From Aphanomyces cochlioides (lineage: Eukaryota; Oomycota; Saprolegniomycetes; Saprolegniales; Verrucalvaceae), in the NCBI GenBank assembly GCA_019828595.1, contig JAHQRK010000043.1:62001-126000 (forward strand): a stretch of DNA of 64,000 nucleotides, read 5' to 3'. The number at the start of each line of letters is the position of its first letter. The first letter of the stretch is position 1. The notes below the pieces were generated by a model that saw nothing but the letters and a program-made list of their open reading frames with translations, did not search any database and was not told where the DNA came from. A program made the translations under genes and the position numbers. Shown in pieces: positions 17,075 through 29,648 of the stretch.

Positions 17075-19038
17075 GCATTTTGTGGGGTATGATTGGGACT
17101 ATCGCGTGTTGATTTCGGACCAAGTTGATGCTTGGTCGTCCACCACACGAGCATGACACCTTTCAAACATGCCAGACGTGGCGAGTGGGTATCTCGATGG
17201 GGTCGAGATGTGCATGTGGCACGTGGGTACCAAAAGTGGAGAAAAAGTGGCATCGAGATGCATTTTGTGGGGTATGATTGGGACTATCGCGTGTTGATTT
17301 CGGACCAAGTTGATGCTTGGTCGTCCACCACACGAGCATGACACCTTTCAAACATGCCAGACGTGGCGAGTGGGTATCTCGATGGGGTCGAGATGTGCAT
17401 GTGGCACGTGGGTACCAAAAGTGGAGAAAAAGTGGCATCGAGATGCATTTTGTGGGGTATGATTGGGACTATCGCGTGTTGATTTCGGACCAAGTTGATG
17501 CTTGGTCGTCCACCACACGAGCATGACACCTTTCAAACATGCCAGACGTGGCGAGTGGGTATCTCGATGGGGTCGAGATGTGCATGTGGCACGTGGGTAC
17601 CAAAAGTGGAGAAAAAGTGGCATCGAGATGCATTTTGTGGGGTATGATTGGGACTATCGCGTGTTGATTTCGGACCAAGTTGATGCTTGGTCGTCCACCA
17701 CACGAGCATGACACCTTTCAAACATGCCAGACGTGGCGAGTGGGTATCTCGATGGGGTCGAGATGTGCATGTGGCACGTGGGTACCAAAAGTGGAGAAAA
17801 AGTGGCATCGAGATGCATTTTGTGGGGTATGATTGGGACTATCGCGTGTTGATTTCGGACCAAGTTGATGCTTGGTCGTCCACCACACGAGCATGACACC
17901 TTTCAAACATGCCAGACGTGGCGAGTGGGTATCTCGATGGGGTCGAGATGTGCATGTGGCACGTGGGTACCAAAAGTGGAGAAAAAGTGGCATCGAGATG
18001 CATTTTGTGGGGTATGATTGGGACTATCGCGTGTTGATTTCGGACCAAGTTGATGCTTGGTCGTCCACCACACGAGCATGACACCTTTCAAACATGCCAG
18101 ACGTGGCGAGTGGGTATCTCGATGGGGTCGAGATGTGCATGTGGCACGTGGGTACCAAAAGTGGAGAAAAAGTGGCATCGAGATGCATTTTGTGGGGTAT
18201 GATTGGGACTATCGCGTGTTGATTTCGGACCAAGTTGATGCTTGGTCGTCCACCACACGAGCATGACACCTTTCAAACATGCCAGACGTGGCGAGTGGGT
18301 ATCTCGATGGGGTCGAGATGTGCATGTGGCACGTGGGTACCAAAAGTGGAGAAAAAGTGGCATCGAGATGCATTTTGTGGGGTATGATTGGGACTATCGC
18401 GTGTTGATTTCGGACCAAGTTGATGCTTGGTCGTCCACCACACGAGCATGACACCTTTCAAACATGCCAGACGTGGCGAGTGGGTATCTCGATGGGGTCG
18501 AGATGTGCATGTGGCACGTGGGTACCAAAAGTGGAGAAAAAGTGGCATCGAGATGCATTTTGTGGGGTATGATTGGGACTATCGCGTGTTGATTTCGGAC
18601 CAAGTTGATGCTTGGTCGTCCACCACACGAGCATGACACCTTTCAAACATGCCAGACGTGGCGAGTGGGTATCTCGATGGGGTCGAGATGTGCATGTGGC
18701 ACGTGGGTACCAAAAGTGGAGAAAAAGTGGCATCGAGATGCATTTTGTGGGGTATGATTGGGACTATCGCGTGTTGATTTCGGACCAAGTTGATGCTTGG
18801 TCGTCCACCACACGAGCATGACACCTTTCAAACATGCCAGACGTGGCGAGTGGGTATCTCGATGGGGTCGAGATGTGCATGTGGCACGTGGGTACCAAAA
18901 GTGGAGAAAAAGTGGCATCGAGATGCATTTTGTGGGGTATGATTGGGACTATCGCGTGTTGATTTCGGACCAAGTTGATGCTTGGTCGTCCACCACACGA
19001 GCATGACACCTTTCAAACATGCCAGACGTGGCGAGTGG
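17075..19038. repeat. 185-bp satellite, 10 units plus 114 bp
   Basis: A 1964-bp homogeneous satellite array (10 x 185 + 114). It ends at GAGTGG, position 115 of the unit, where the truncated relic T1 begins. The last 16 bp (19023-19038) are the left target duplication of T1. Confidence 0.95.
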
Positions 19039-19270
19039 TTAAATGAGTTGTATTAACCTTATTTTTGAGCAAAGGCCCTAATGACTTACTAATTTGCCTC
19101 GTACTGTATAAATAGAACTTGGAAAACAGAATATGGCAAAGTGGTCATTGAACAGGAGATGAAGTGAGTGAGCCGTCATGCTCACTCATGAAACGACGCT
19201 GTCAGGAATGATGTGTTGACATAACCAGGGGTCCGAAGATAGATGCTTGAGCACATTGAATACCTTGGTT
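19039..19270 (-). mobile_element. 5'-truncated LINE relic T1
   Basis: Only the 3' 231 bp of the element is present: the 146-nt 3' UTR and the last 28 codons of ORF2 with its stop. It is cut at CCTTGGT and followed by one extra T. The 16-bp sequence CAGACGTGGCGAGTGG is duplicated at 19023-19038 and 19271-19286, so this is a genuine 5'-truncated retrotransposition. Confidence 0.93.
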
Positions 19271-19656
19271 CAGACGTGGCGAGTGGGTATCTCGATGGGG
19301 TCGAGATGTGCATGTGGCACGTGGGTACCAAAAGTGGAGAAAAAGTGGCATCGAGATGCATTTTGTGGGGTATGATTGGGACTATCGCGTGTTGATTTCG
19401 GACCAAGTTGATGCTTGGTCGTCCACCACACGAGCATGACACCTTTCAAACATGCCAGACGTGGCGAGTGGGTATCTCGATGGGGTCGAGATGTGCATGT
19501 GGCACGTGGGTACCAAAAGTGGAGAAAAAGTGGCATCGAGATGCATTTTGTGGGGTATGATTGGGACTATCGCGTGTTGATTTCGGACCAAGTTGATGCT
19601 TGGTCGTCCACCACACGAGCATGACACCTTTCAAACATGCCAGACGTGGCGAGTGG

Positions 19657-19888
19657 TTAAATGAGTTGTATTAACCTTATTTTTGAGCAAAGGCCCTAAT
19701 GACTTACTAATTTGCCTCGTACTGTATAAATAGAACTTGGAAAACAGAATATGGCAAAGTGGTCATTGAACAGGAGATGAAGTGAGTGAGCCGTCATGCT
19801 CACTCATGAAACGACGCTGTCAGGAATGATGTGTTGACATAACCAGGGGTCCGAAGATAGATGCTTGAGCACATTGAATACCTTGGTT
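19657..19888 (-). mobile_element. 5'-truncated LINE relic T2
   Basis: Copy of T1 with the same ends. It is followed by 571 bp of satellite (3 units + 16 bp). Confidence 0.93.
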
Positions 19889-20459
19889 CAGACGTGGCGA
19901 GTGGGTATCTCGATGGGGTCGAGATGTGCATGTGGCACGTGGGTACCAAAAGTGGAGAAAAAGTGGCATCGAGATGCATTTTGTGGGGTATGATTGGGAC
20001 TATCGCGTGTTGATTTCGGACCAAGTTGATGCTTGGTCGTCCACCACACGAGCATGACACCTTTCAAACATGCCAGACGTGGCGAGTGGGTATCTCGATG
20101 GGGTCGAGATGTGCATGTGGCACGTGGGTACCAAAAGTGGAGAAAAAGTGGCATCGAGATGCATTTTGTGGGGTATGATTGGGACTATCGCGTGTTGATT
20201 TCGGACCAAGTTGATGCTTGGTCGTCCACCACACGAGCATGACACCTTTCAAACATGCCAGACGTGGCGAGTGGGTATCTCGATGGGGTCGAGATGTGCA
20301 TGTGGCACGTGGGTACCAAAAGTGGAGAAAAAGTGGCATCGAGATGCATTTTGTGGGGTATGATTGGGACTATCGCGTGTTGATTTCGGACCAAGTTGAT
20401 GCTTGGTCGTCCACCACACGAGCATGACACCTTTCAAACATGCCAGACGTGGCGAGTGG

Positions 20460-20691
20460 TTAAATGAGTTGTATTAACCTTATTTTTGAGCAAAGGCCCT
20501 AATGACTTACTAATTTGCCTCGTACTGTATAAATAGAACTTGGAAAACAGAATATGGCAAAGTGGTCATTGAACAGGAGATGAAGTGAGTGAGCCGTCAT
20601 GCTCACTCATGAAACGACGCTGTCAGGAATGATGTGTTGACATAACCAGGGGTCCGAAGATAGATGCTTGAGCACATTGAATACCTTGGTT
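20460..20691 (-). mobile_element. 5'-truncated LINE relic T3
   Basis: Copy of T1 with the same ends. It is followed by 3 satellite units, one of which has a C-to-T change in GGTCGTTCACC near 21030. Confidence 0.93.
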
Positions 20692-21262
20692 CAGACGTGG
20701 CGAGTGGGTATCTCGATGGGGTCGAGATGTGCATGTGGCACGTGGGTACCAAAAGTGGAGAAAAAGTGGCATCGAGATGCATTTTGTGGGGTATGATTGG
20801 GACTATCGCGTGTTGATTTCGGACCAAGTTGATGCTTGGTCGTCCACCACACGAGCATGACACCTTTCAAACATGCCAGACGTGGCGAGTGGGTATCTCG
20901 ATGGGGTCGAGATGTGCATGTGGCACGTGGGTACCAAAAGTGGAGAAAAAGTGGCATCGAGATGCATTTTGTGGGGTATGATTGGGACTATCGCGTGTTG
21001 ATTTCGGACCAAGTTGATGCTTGGTCGTTCACCACACGAGCATGACACCTTTCAAACATGCCAGACGTGGCGAGTGGGTATCTCGATGGGGTCGAGATGT
21101 GCATGTGGCACGTGGGTACCAAAAGTGGAGAAAAAGTGGCATCGAGATGCATTTTGTGGGGTATGATTGGGACTATCGCGTGTTGATTTCGGACCAAGTT
21201 GATGCTTGGTCGTCCACCACACGAGCATGACACCTTTCAAACATGCCAGACGTGGCGAGTGG

Positions 21263-21494
21263 TTAAATGAGTTGTATTAACCTTATTTTTGAGCAAAGGC
21301 CCTAATGACTTACTAATTTGCCTCGTACTGTATAAATAGAACTTGGAAAACAGAATATGGCAAAGTGGTCATTGAACAGGAGATGAAGTGAGTGAGCCGT
21401 CATGCTCACTCATGAAACGACGCTGTCAGGAATGATGTGTTGACATAACCAGGGGTCCGAAGATAGATGCTTGAGCACATTGAATACCTTGGTT
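21263..21494 (-). mobile_element. 5'-truncated LINE relic T4
   Basis: Copy of T1 with the same ends. It is followed by 756 bp of satellite (4 units + 16 bp). Confidence 0.93.
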
Positions 21495-22250
21495 CAGACG
21501 TGGCGAGTGGGTATCTCGATGGGGTCGAGATGTGCATGTGGCACGTGGGTACCAAAAGTGGAGAAAAAGTGGCATCGAGATGCATTTTGTGGGGTATGAT
21601 TGGGACTATCGCGTGTTGATTTCGGACCAAGTTGATGCTTGGTCGTCCACCACACGAGCATGACACCTTTCAAACATGCCAGACGTGGCGAGTGGGTATC
21701 TCGATGGGGTCGAGATGTGCATGTGGCACGTGGGTACCAAAAGTGGAGAAAAAGTGGCATCGAGATGCATTTTGTGGGGTATGATTGGGACTATCGCGTG
21801 TTGATTTCGGACCAAGTTGATGCTTGGTCGTCCACCACACGAGCATGACACCTTTCAAACATGCCAGACGTGGCGAGTGGGTATCTCGATGGGGTCGAGA
21901 TGTGCATGTGGCACGTGGGTACCAAAAGTGGAGAAAAAGTGGCATCGAGATGCATTTTGTGGGGTATGATTGGGACTATCGCGTGTTGATTTCGGACCAA
22001 GTTGATGCTTGGTCGTCCACCACACGAGCATGACACCTTTCAAACATGCCAGACGTGGCGAGTGGGTATCTCGATGGGGTCGAGATGTGCATGTGGCACG
22101 TGGGTACCAAAAGTGGAGAAAAAGTGGCATCGAGATGCATTTTGTGGGGTATGATTGGGACTATCGCGTGTTGATTTCGGACCAAGTTGATGCTTGGTCG
22201 TCCACCACACGAGCATGACACCTTTCAAACATGCCAGACGTGGCGAGTGG

Positions 22251-22482
22251 TTAAATGAGTTGTATTAACCTTATTTTTGAGCAAAGGCCCTAATGACTTA
22301 CTAATTTGCCTCGTACTGTATAAATAGAACTTGGAAAACAGAATATGGCAAAGTGGTCATTGAACAGGAGATGAAGTGAGTGAGCCGTCATGCTCACTCA
22401 TGAAACGACGCTGTCAGGAATGATGTGTTGACATAACCAGGGGTCCGAAGATAGATGCTTGAGCACATTGAATACCTTGGTT
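22251..22482 (-). mobile_element. 5'-truncated LINE relic T5
   Basis: Last copy of the relic. The satellite that follows (22483-22745, 185 + 78 bp) ends at the insertion point of the long copy D. Confidence 0.93.
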
Positions 22483-22745
22483 CAGACGTGGCGAGTGGGT
22501 ATCTCGATGGGGTCGAGATGTGCATGTGGCACGTGGGTACCAAAAGTGGAGAAAAAGTGGCATCGAGATGCATTTTGTGGGGTATGATTGGGACTATCGC
22601 GTGTTGATTTCGGACCAAGTTGATGCTTGGTCGTCCACCACACGAGCATGACACCTTTCAAACATGCCAGACGTGGCGAGTGGGTATCTCGATGGGGTCG
22701 AGATGTGCATGTGGCACGTGGGTACCAAAAGTGGAGAAAAAGTGG
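22483..22745. repeat. 185-bp satellite, 1.4 units
   Basis: 263 bp of satellite between relic T5 and copy D. Its last 16 bp, AGTGGAGAAAAAGTGG (22730-22745), are the left target duplication of D. Confidence 0.93.
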
Positions 22746-25700
22746 TTAAATGAGTTGTATTAACCTTATTTTTGAGCAAAGGCCCTAATGACTTACTAAT
22801 TTGCCTCGTACTGTATAAATAGAACTTGGAAAACAGAATATGGCAAAGTGGTCATTGAACAGGAGATGAAGTGAGAGAGCCGTTAGCTCACTCATGAAAC
22901 GACGCTGTCAGGAATGATGTGTTGATGTAACCAGGGGTCCGAAGATAGATGCTTGAGCACATTGAATACCTTGGTGTATCCCTTCTTGAGAGGGAGATCA
23001 ACCAGGAGCTGTTGTAGATGTAGCTTGATCAAAGAGGCAGCATGAATGGCAACTTCCATCGGACTCTTCGCTGTGAGGTCGGGTCGAAAGGTGCGATCGG
23101 CACGTTGGAGCCATATTTGATAATACACGCAGGCTCGGACAATCGGCCAGATCTTCAGATAGCCACGGATGTAGTATCCATCGGACGGCTTGGGCGTCTC
23201 GTAGAACATTTCCAGACACGTGGACGGAAAGGAACACTCGAGCAGTCGCTGGATTGTCTTGAAGGAATACCAAACAGATTGACCATATCCACAAGAGAAC
23301 AGGAAATGCTCGTACGTCTCATTGACACGACAGAAGACACACGTCGGCTTGGGGTCTTGGTACTGAAACAGATATTGCATGGCGTTGGCGCGGAGAAGGG
23401 TCTTGAAAATGAACTCTCCATATCGAGGGAGAATGTGGTCGGGTTGGAGGAAGGCGGCAAGTTGGGTAAGGCGCTTGGGGTCTTCGTAAAAGTTGGATGG
23501 CAGGTTGAGATGCTTGGTAGGAAGAATGGACGAGCTGACAGCTGGAGAAGCTCTGATCTTAGCCGATTTCGAAGTCGCAAGCGCCAACAAGATCGGACTC
23601 GAGTCAGGGTGTATCATCCAGTGCCATTCCATCCATTCAGAGCTTGGCGTCGGCAAGTGGAACACGGGAGCATCCTCTTCAGAAACAATCTCAAACAATC
23701 GTGATAACTTGGTCACCAAGATTGAGATCCATTGTTTCGTTGGAGGGACAAAATTGGCTTGGCGGCAGGCACGGTTGATTTTGTCGAACAAGATCGAAGC
23801 TGGCCAAACTCGCTGACACGGAGTCAACAAATGCGACAACTTCGTGATGTGAAGCGAAGCCAATACATTGGCTTGGTCTTGCGTCGATGTAGAGCACTGA
23901 TCGTATAGGTCTTCGAGTCCAGGCAGATACGAGTTGTGCCAAAGGGGAACATCCAAAGATGAGATGTGATTTGGACAGCCGTACGGAGTCCAGCGGGATT
24001 CAAACCAGCTACTCAATAAGGCTTTCCACATTGGAGTGATATTGGGATTCTTGTACAGTTGTCTGATGAATGCAGAAGAGCCATTTGCCAAGAGGAGATC
24101 TCGGGGGGAACCCCATGGATGAAAAGCCTTCTCGAGGAGAGTATAGCCCGGCGTAATCCAGGCAGACATGGCAGACTTGCGGGGTGGGGTGGTGATGGCT
24201 TGAATGCATCTGATCATGACAGAGCGGTTGTGTTGTTGCCATAAAGCAAGTGCATGGTGCAGGCCTAAGCCACCGGACTTCTTCGGCATGAATAGGATCT
24301 CCTTTTTGATCAAACGGAGGCCATGGACAGAGGAGGATGGGTTGATTTCTTCACCATGCATAAATTGAAGCATGGCCTTGTCGATCTTTTTGGCCAGGTC
24401 TTTGTCGGCAGGGACAAAAGCCAGTTGGTACCATAACACAGGCAGACATATGCTGTGCAGGATAGTGACTTTTCCGGCCATGGTTCGAGCCTTGTAGAGC
24501 CACAAAGACAAGCGAGCCACAAACTTCTCATACACGTAATTGAAACGTGCCAATGGAGAAAGATTGGGCGCAACCAAGATACCAAGAGCCTTCACGGGAC
24601 TGTCGGAAGTAACTTGTAGTGAGGCAAGGTTCCCATTCAACTGGCTGTAGGTCAGAATTTGGGTCTTGTCTACGTTGAGTCGGAAACCAGACTTGTCGCA
24701 AAAGGTTTGAACCAATGCAAGCTGCCGGTGGAGGCACGTCTCATTTGCCGCATAGAGTTGCGAGTCGTCGGCAAAGTAACTCCCAGTGTGGTAGCGATCC
24801 CCACACTTGATGCCATAGTTGGAGTGTTGCCGTAGGAGTTGGCACATCGGTTCTAAAGCGATCACAAACAGAAGTGGCGACAGTGGATCACCTTGCAACA
24901 CACCGCGTGAGATGTGAACTGGCTTGGACAAGAAGCCGTTCACCAAGATGCGAGACGTGCGGCCCGAGTACAGTACGCGAACCATGTCAACAAAGGTTTC
25001 GGGAAAGCCATAGTGACGGAGGACGCGGAGCAAGTACGCGTGGTCCACGCGATCAAAAGCTTTCTCAAAGTCAAGCAGTGCCACCATCGAGGACGGACTG
25101 TGTAGTTTGATGTGGTGCAGCATGTCATCCAGTCGTGCAATATTGGTTTGGATATTGCTTCGACGGATAAAGCCTTGCTGGTCCGGGTGGATGATGTGTC
25201 GAATGTGGCGCTGGAGTCGATAAGCCAGAATACTCGTCAGGATTTTCACATCCGTGTTGAGTAGGCTAATGGGCCGATAGTTCTTGGCCTGTGACTTGGG
25301 GCCTTTCTTGTGCAGCAACACCAGCGTACTGACAAGTTGCATGGGAGTCAAGCGAGGGTGAGAATGGAGCTGGTGTGTGAATAGCAGCTCCAATACCAAC
25401 GACCACTTGTGAGGTGCAAGTTTGAGGACTTCGAATGGCAGAGCGTTGGGACCTGGCGCTGAGTTCGAACTGCTGTGTCGAATAGCATGATAGAACTCGT
25501 TGGCGCGCAAGGGAGCCGACAGCTCTTTCTGGGCTTGCTCTGGCAGTTGCTTGTGTCGAGTCAATGGGGTCAGAAATGACGACACTTCGTCTCCAGATCG
25601 CTGCACCTCGGGAGCTGCAAACAAGTCCTTGTAGTAGTCGACCAGGACGTCAGACATGCCTTGTTGATTGGAGACAACATTTCCATTGACATCCACCAAC

Positions 25701-28700
25701 TCTTTGAAGACTGTCTTCTTCAAGGGGGTAGGGACAGGAGACATGAAGTGGAACTTGGACGAGCGCTCTGCTTTGTACAAGTGAAGTTGGAACGCCTGGT
25801 CTTGACGAAACTGCTTGTCTCGATCTTGCAGCTCGTGAATTTGCTTTTGAAGGTCTCGCACTCGATCCACCAGCACTGCATCTTGACGCATGTTGGGGAC
25901 TTGCAAAAGCGAAGCGATCTCCACAGCTAACTTCTTCAACGGCAGACGTTGTTTCTCCAATCGTTGAGAATGGAATTCTTTGAGTTGGGAGCGGATATCA
26001 TTGACCAGCATGTCGTAGGCCTTGGAGATATTGTGGAATGTTGGAGACTTGTCCAAAAATCGATCCAGACATCCATGAACAATCTCGGCCGCTCGTGGTA
26101 GACGAAGTAGCCAAGTTGGAGCTTTCCATGATCCAGAGCCATGGCGCAATGTTTGACGCTTTGTGATGATACGACAAGCCACGTGGTCAGCCTGTGGAAC
26201 GTGTGGCATGTGCGTCGCCTTCCAATGACGAAGACCCGCCAAGGTGGACGAACAAAAGATGTAGTCAAGTCGGTTGGTGAGTGTGGGACTTGTGAAGGCT
26301 CGTGCCACGGGGTTTTGACGGCGAAACAGATCCACCAGAGACAAACTGTGCATCCATTGTTCCAGTTGAAGGGTGCCGGCCATGGTGGAGGTACTGGGTC
26401 TCAACGAATCCAAATCTTTGTTGAGAGTGCAGTTGAAATCTCCTCCAACAATGTGGAGCGCATGTGGAGGAAAGTCGCGTGGCAATTCTTCGAAGTAACT
26501 TGCTCGTTCTTGGAAGGCTGCCGGCGCATAGATATTGTGGAGAACGACTGTCAGTGGACCCAGAGTACATCGCACTTGTAGATAACGACCACGAAGCACT
26601 GGGTTGTCATGAGGGACTTGAGTGGCGTTCTTCAAAGGAGAGTGAGGATGTATCAACGTAGCCAGACCTCCAGTGGCTGGCGACGTGGATACTTCAGGGT
26701 AAATAGGCTCTTCAAAGAACAAAGAGCCTTCGTGGTTTGTGATGCGTTGCCAATGGAACGCAACACGGTCGTGGAGACATGGCGTGCGGAAACGGGTTTC
26801 TTGGATAAAGGAAACGTCGTGAACACTTGATAGTTTGTCGAGGATGTACCGATGACTGTTGGAGAAGCCATTGGTGTTGAGGGAGATGATTTGTGGGTCC
26901 CAGTCCACGAGTTCAGTTGGGACATCGGAGAAGTTGTTGTCACTCATCACGAGTACAGATGAAAATGAGTAGAATGGAGGGGTCAGAGGGGAGGTTGAAA
27001 TGGATTGAAGCAGGGGATAGAAGCCTTAGAGTTGATCGTCCTCCAAATCGAGGGGATCAATTTCGTCGGCGTTCATGGAGTGGTGAGCTTTGCTGCAGAG
27101 CTCGTCGATGTGGTAATTGTTGGTGATGCTTTTGAGCATCGAGATGGCCGACAAGACGGGAGCCGGCAAAGTGAACTTCTCGAGATTGTCGCTGAAGTTT
27201 TCGATCAAAGCAAACAGCGACCAGTCCGTCAAGCAGTTGGTGTCAGGCAATCTTGTTGCTTCTTGGTTCAATAGAACAGTCAGTGCCTCCGAGTTTGTGT
27301 AGAGGTCTGGGGCCCGATTTGAGAGGAATAAGTCAATCGTAGCAAGTGCAAAGAGGATGCGCTTGATCTCTGGTATGTCCGTGGTCAATTCTTCCAAGAT
27401 TTCTGACGGGTGAATCTTGTATTGAGCCATGAAGTTGACGTGATGTTTGTAGTTGTGAGGCTTGCCTTGAGCTTTTAACAAAGCCATCTTGCGCTCAATA
27501 GTCTTGGTTGCAACAAGTGACTGAAACAAACTGAGGTCTTCATCTTGTGCGTACATAGCATGTGCAACGAGCTGAGGATCATCTCGCAAAATGCGTTGAC
27601 ATTCGGTGATACTGCCTTCGACTTTCTTGTCTCGAATGATCTTCTTCGCCAATTCGAGGTGGGCTGCAGCAGACTTGTTAAGTCGTTGTTTCTTCGCTTT
27701 GCCTTTGGTCTTTTTCGGGCGTGGCGCACTTGAATCTTCCAATACAATTCGAGGCACTGCAAAGTCTTCAAACGAGAGTTCCACGTCGTCTTCTTCGAGG
27801 ATATGAAAACGGTTGGATGTCGGCAGGGGATCCAAACGTGGGGACGAAGGCAAAGTACGTTTTGGAGCTGGTCCAGACCGGTAGCCCGTTACCAATTGAA
27901 GGTCCAGCGAGTTCTTGGGCTGCTCACTTGGTGGAGCAAGAGCGGGCGATTCGTTGGTAGACATTTCCACATCTTCTTGTTGTTTGTCTTGTCCATTGTT
28001 GTTAGGGGGATCGCTGTCACCAGACATATCGACATCAGAGCCATGAGAAGGAGCTGTTGGCTGTGGTTGTTCATCTTGACCATCTTCAGATGCCTCAGTT
28101 GAGTCGGCCTTGCCTTCCGCATTTGTTCCAGGGTCTTGATCATGATCGTCTCCATCATGTTCAGGTTCTTTTTCTCCTGATGGAGGAGATTTTGCCGCTG
28201 CCTTGGCCGCTTTTGCCTTCGCTTTTTCAGCCTTGGCCTCTGCACGTCGTGAAACAATCGACGGAGGCAATGTCTTGTTCAGAGCAGCGATCTTGTGCTG
28301 AAACACGACGACAAAAGGCTGACCCGACGGATCCGTAATGGTGATTTCGCGTAGTGCGTCGCCGGATTTTGGCACCAACACTGCAGGAGGCGCAGACGAC
28401 TTGAAAATGACTCTCAAATGCGGCGACTTGATGTTCTGACCAGCAGTAGGGTTGAATGCTGCTATCACTGACTTGGTCAATGCAGCCATTTTCTTGACAA
28501 TCGCCTTGGCCATCGAAGGGTGACTGACCTTGTTGAACGTAACGTAGTAGTTGTTGCCATAACGCGAGTACTTGGGAACCAGGAAGTCTTTGCCACCAAG
28601 TCGAAACGTTGTGCCTCCCATTTCCACGCACGTAGACAAGTTGTAACTTGAGATCACAATGGTCTGTGGGTTCTTCTTGTGGATCAAAATGTTCGGAAAT

Positions 28701-29648
28701 TTGGAGCCCCATAACGAACCAGGATTTTCCTTGACAAATTGATCGCAGATGACTTTTTCGGACCAGTCCTTGTAGGCTTCGCCCAACTTGACTGTGAGCT
28801 CGTACACTTGGGACTGGGGAGTGAGCAAAATGTTTTCAATGAAGGCGTCCATGTCACCAGAGTCTTTGTAGAATGTGTCCGCCATGGCCTCGCATCGCGC
28901 AATATCGTCATCGGCAATAGCATGAGCACCAGTGTTGCGATGTTTCGCGCCTTTGGGGGCATTGCCTTGCTTGGAATCTTTCTTGGACGAAGCTGAATCC
29001 TTGCCGGGAGCCTTTTGCGTCCATGGATTGGCCTTTTCAGCGTTTTGTTGCTCTTGATCGCCTTGTATTTTGTCTGCCGCGGTAGGAGGATCAACAGCGC
29101 CATTTCCTTGAGCAACGGATTTGTCGACAATGTCTTGATTTGACTGGTCATTGTCATTGTTTGTCGATTGTTCCTCGTGAATAACTTCTCCAGGAGTATC
29201 ACACGACTTCGCTTGGCCGTTAATGTCGCCTGACCCATCCACCTCCGAGTGAATTTGAGTATTTCCCTCGTCGGTTAAGGCCTCGGTTTCAGTAGAATCC
29301 TTCCCCTCGGCGTCTCCAGAGACCATATCCACGTCCTCTTGAGATTTTTCTTCTTCCTCTCCCGTTCTAGGAGGCTCAGCACAGGGGGCGACGCGGTTGG
29401 TGGCTGCTGGCTCAGTCCCATTGGTCACGAGAAAGGCCGGGGCCAGACCCCCAGTGACAGGGGTAGAAGGGGAATCCATGCCATCCCCGCAGCACGGTGA
29501 CTGGGGTACACCATTGCTCCGGCGAGAACCCAAATCGGGATACCGCCCCCGCCCCTCCGAAGAGGCCCCTGGGGGGAAGTAGACAGAACCGCAGGGTGTG
29601 CCCATAGGGGGGGCCCTCGTAGCCTCTAGGGCTGGCATGGACCCCGTT
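22746..29648 (-). mobile_element. LINE copy D, 5'-truncated within ORF1
   Basis: This 6903-bp copy lacks the 5' UTR and the start of ORF1. It breaks off at ACCCCGTT (29641-29648), where full-length copies continue with TTCTCGCC. The 16-bp AGTGGAGAAAAAGTGG is present at 22730-22745 and 29649-29664, which proves a separate insertion with incomplete reverse transcription. The 3' UTR is intact, but the stop-codon hairpin has one mismatch. Confidence 0.95.
22892..26947 (-). CDS. LINE ORF2: endonuclease and reverse transcriptase (copy D, intact)
   Basis: Full-length 1351-aa ORF2 with all endonuclease and RT motifs and the C-terminal finger. It begins MSDNNF as in B. Substitutions relative to B include K to T in YSGRTSRIL, F to Y in NYVYEKF, and R to Q in FIRQLYKN; the last is shared with E, F and G. 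The protein could be functional even though this copy has lost its 5' end and probably its promoter. Confidence 0.93.
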   Translation of the reverse strand: MSDNNFSDVPTELVDWDPQIISLNTNGFSNSHRYILDKLSSVHDVSFIQETRFRTPCLHDRVAFHWQRITNHEGSLFFEEPIYPEVSTSPATGGLATLIHPHSPLKNATQVPHDNPVLRGRYLQVRCTLGPLTVVLHNIYAPAAFQERASYFEELPRDFPPHALHIVGGDFNCTLNKDLDSLRPSTSTMAGTLQLEQWMHSLSLVDLFRRQNPVARAFTSPTLTNRLDYIFCSSTLAGLRHWKATHMPHVPQADHVACRIITKRQTLRHGSGSWKAPTWLLRLPRAAEIVHGCLDRFLDKSPTFHNISKAYDMLVNDIRSQLKEFHSQRLEKQRLPLKKLAVEIASLLQVPNMRQDAVLVDRVRDLQKQIHELQDRDKQFRQDQAFQLHLYKAERSSKFHFMSPVPTPLKKTVFKELVDVNGNVVSNQQGMSDVLVDYYKDLFAAPEVQRSGDEVSSFLTPLTRHKQLPEQAQKELSAPLRANEFYHAIRHSSSNSAPGPNALPFEVLKLAPHKWSLVLELLFTHQLHSHPRLTPMQLVSTLVLLHKKGPKSQAKNYRPISLLNTDVKILTSILAYRLQRHIRHIIHPDQQGFIRRSNIQTNIARLDDMLHHIKLHSPSSMVALLDFEKAFDRVDHAYLLRVLRHYGFPETFVDMVRVLYSGRTSRILVNGFLSKPVHISRGVLQGDPLSPLLFVIALEPMCQLLRQHSNYGIKCGDRYHTGSYFADDSQLYAANETCLHRQLALVQTFCDKSGFRLNVDKTQILTYSQLNGNLASLQVTSDSPVKALGILVAPNLSPLARFNYVYEKFVARLSLWLYKARTMAGKVTILHSICLPVLWYQLAFVPADKDLAKKIDKAMLQFMHGEEINPSSSVHGLRLIKKEILFMPKKSGGLGLHHALALWQQHNRSVMIRCIQAITTPPRKSAMSAWITPGYTLLEKAFHPWGSPRDLLLANGSSAFIRQLYKNPNITPMWKALLSSWFESRWTPYGCPNHISSLDVPLWHNSYLPGLEDLYDQCSTSTQDQANVLASLHITKLSHLLTPCQRVWPASILFDKINRACRQANFVPPTKQWISILVTKLSRLFEIVSEEDAPVFHLPTPSSEWMEWHWMIHPDSSPILLALATSKSAKIRASPAVSSSILPTKHLNLPSNFYEDPKRLTQLAAFLQPDHILPRYGEFIFKTLLRANAMQYLFQYQDPKPTCVFCRVNETYEHFLFSCGYGQSVWYSFKTIQRLLECSFPSTCLEMFYETPKPSDGYYIRGYLKIWPIVRACVYYQIWLQRADRTFRPDLTAKSPMEVAIHAASLIKLHLQQLLVDLPLKKGYTKVFNVLKHLSSDPWLHQHIIPDSVVS

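Larger units (their letters stand above)
19039..22482. repeat. Higher-order repeat of truncated LINE plus satellite (5 LINE relics)
   Basis: The same relic with the same truncation point, extra T and 16-bp flanks starts at 19039, 19657, 20460, 21263 and 22251. The spacings are 618, 803, 803 and 988 bp, so the relics alternate with 2, 3, 3 and 4 satellite units (each plus 16 bp). One insertion was therefore amplified with its surrounding satellite, most simply by unequal crossing over. Confidence 0.93.
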
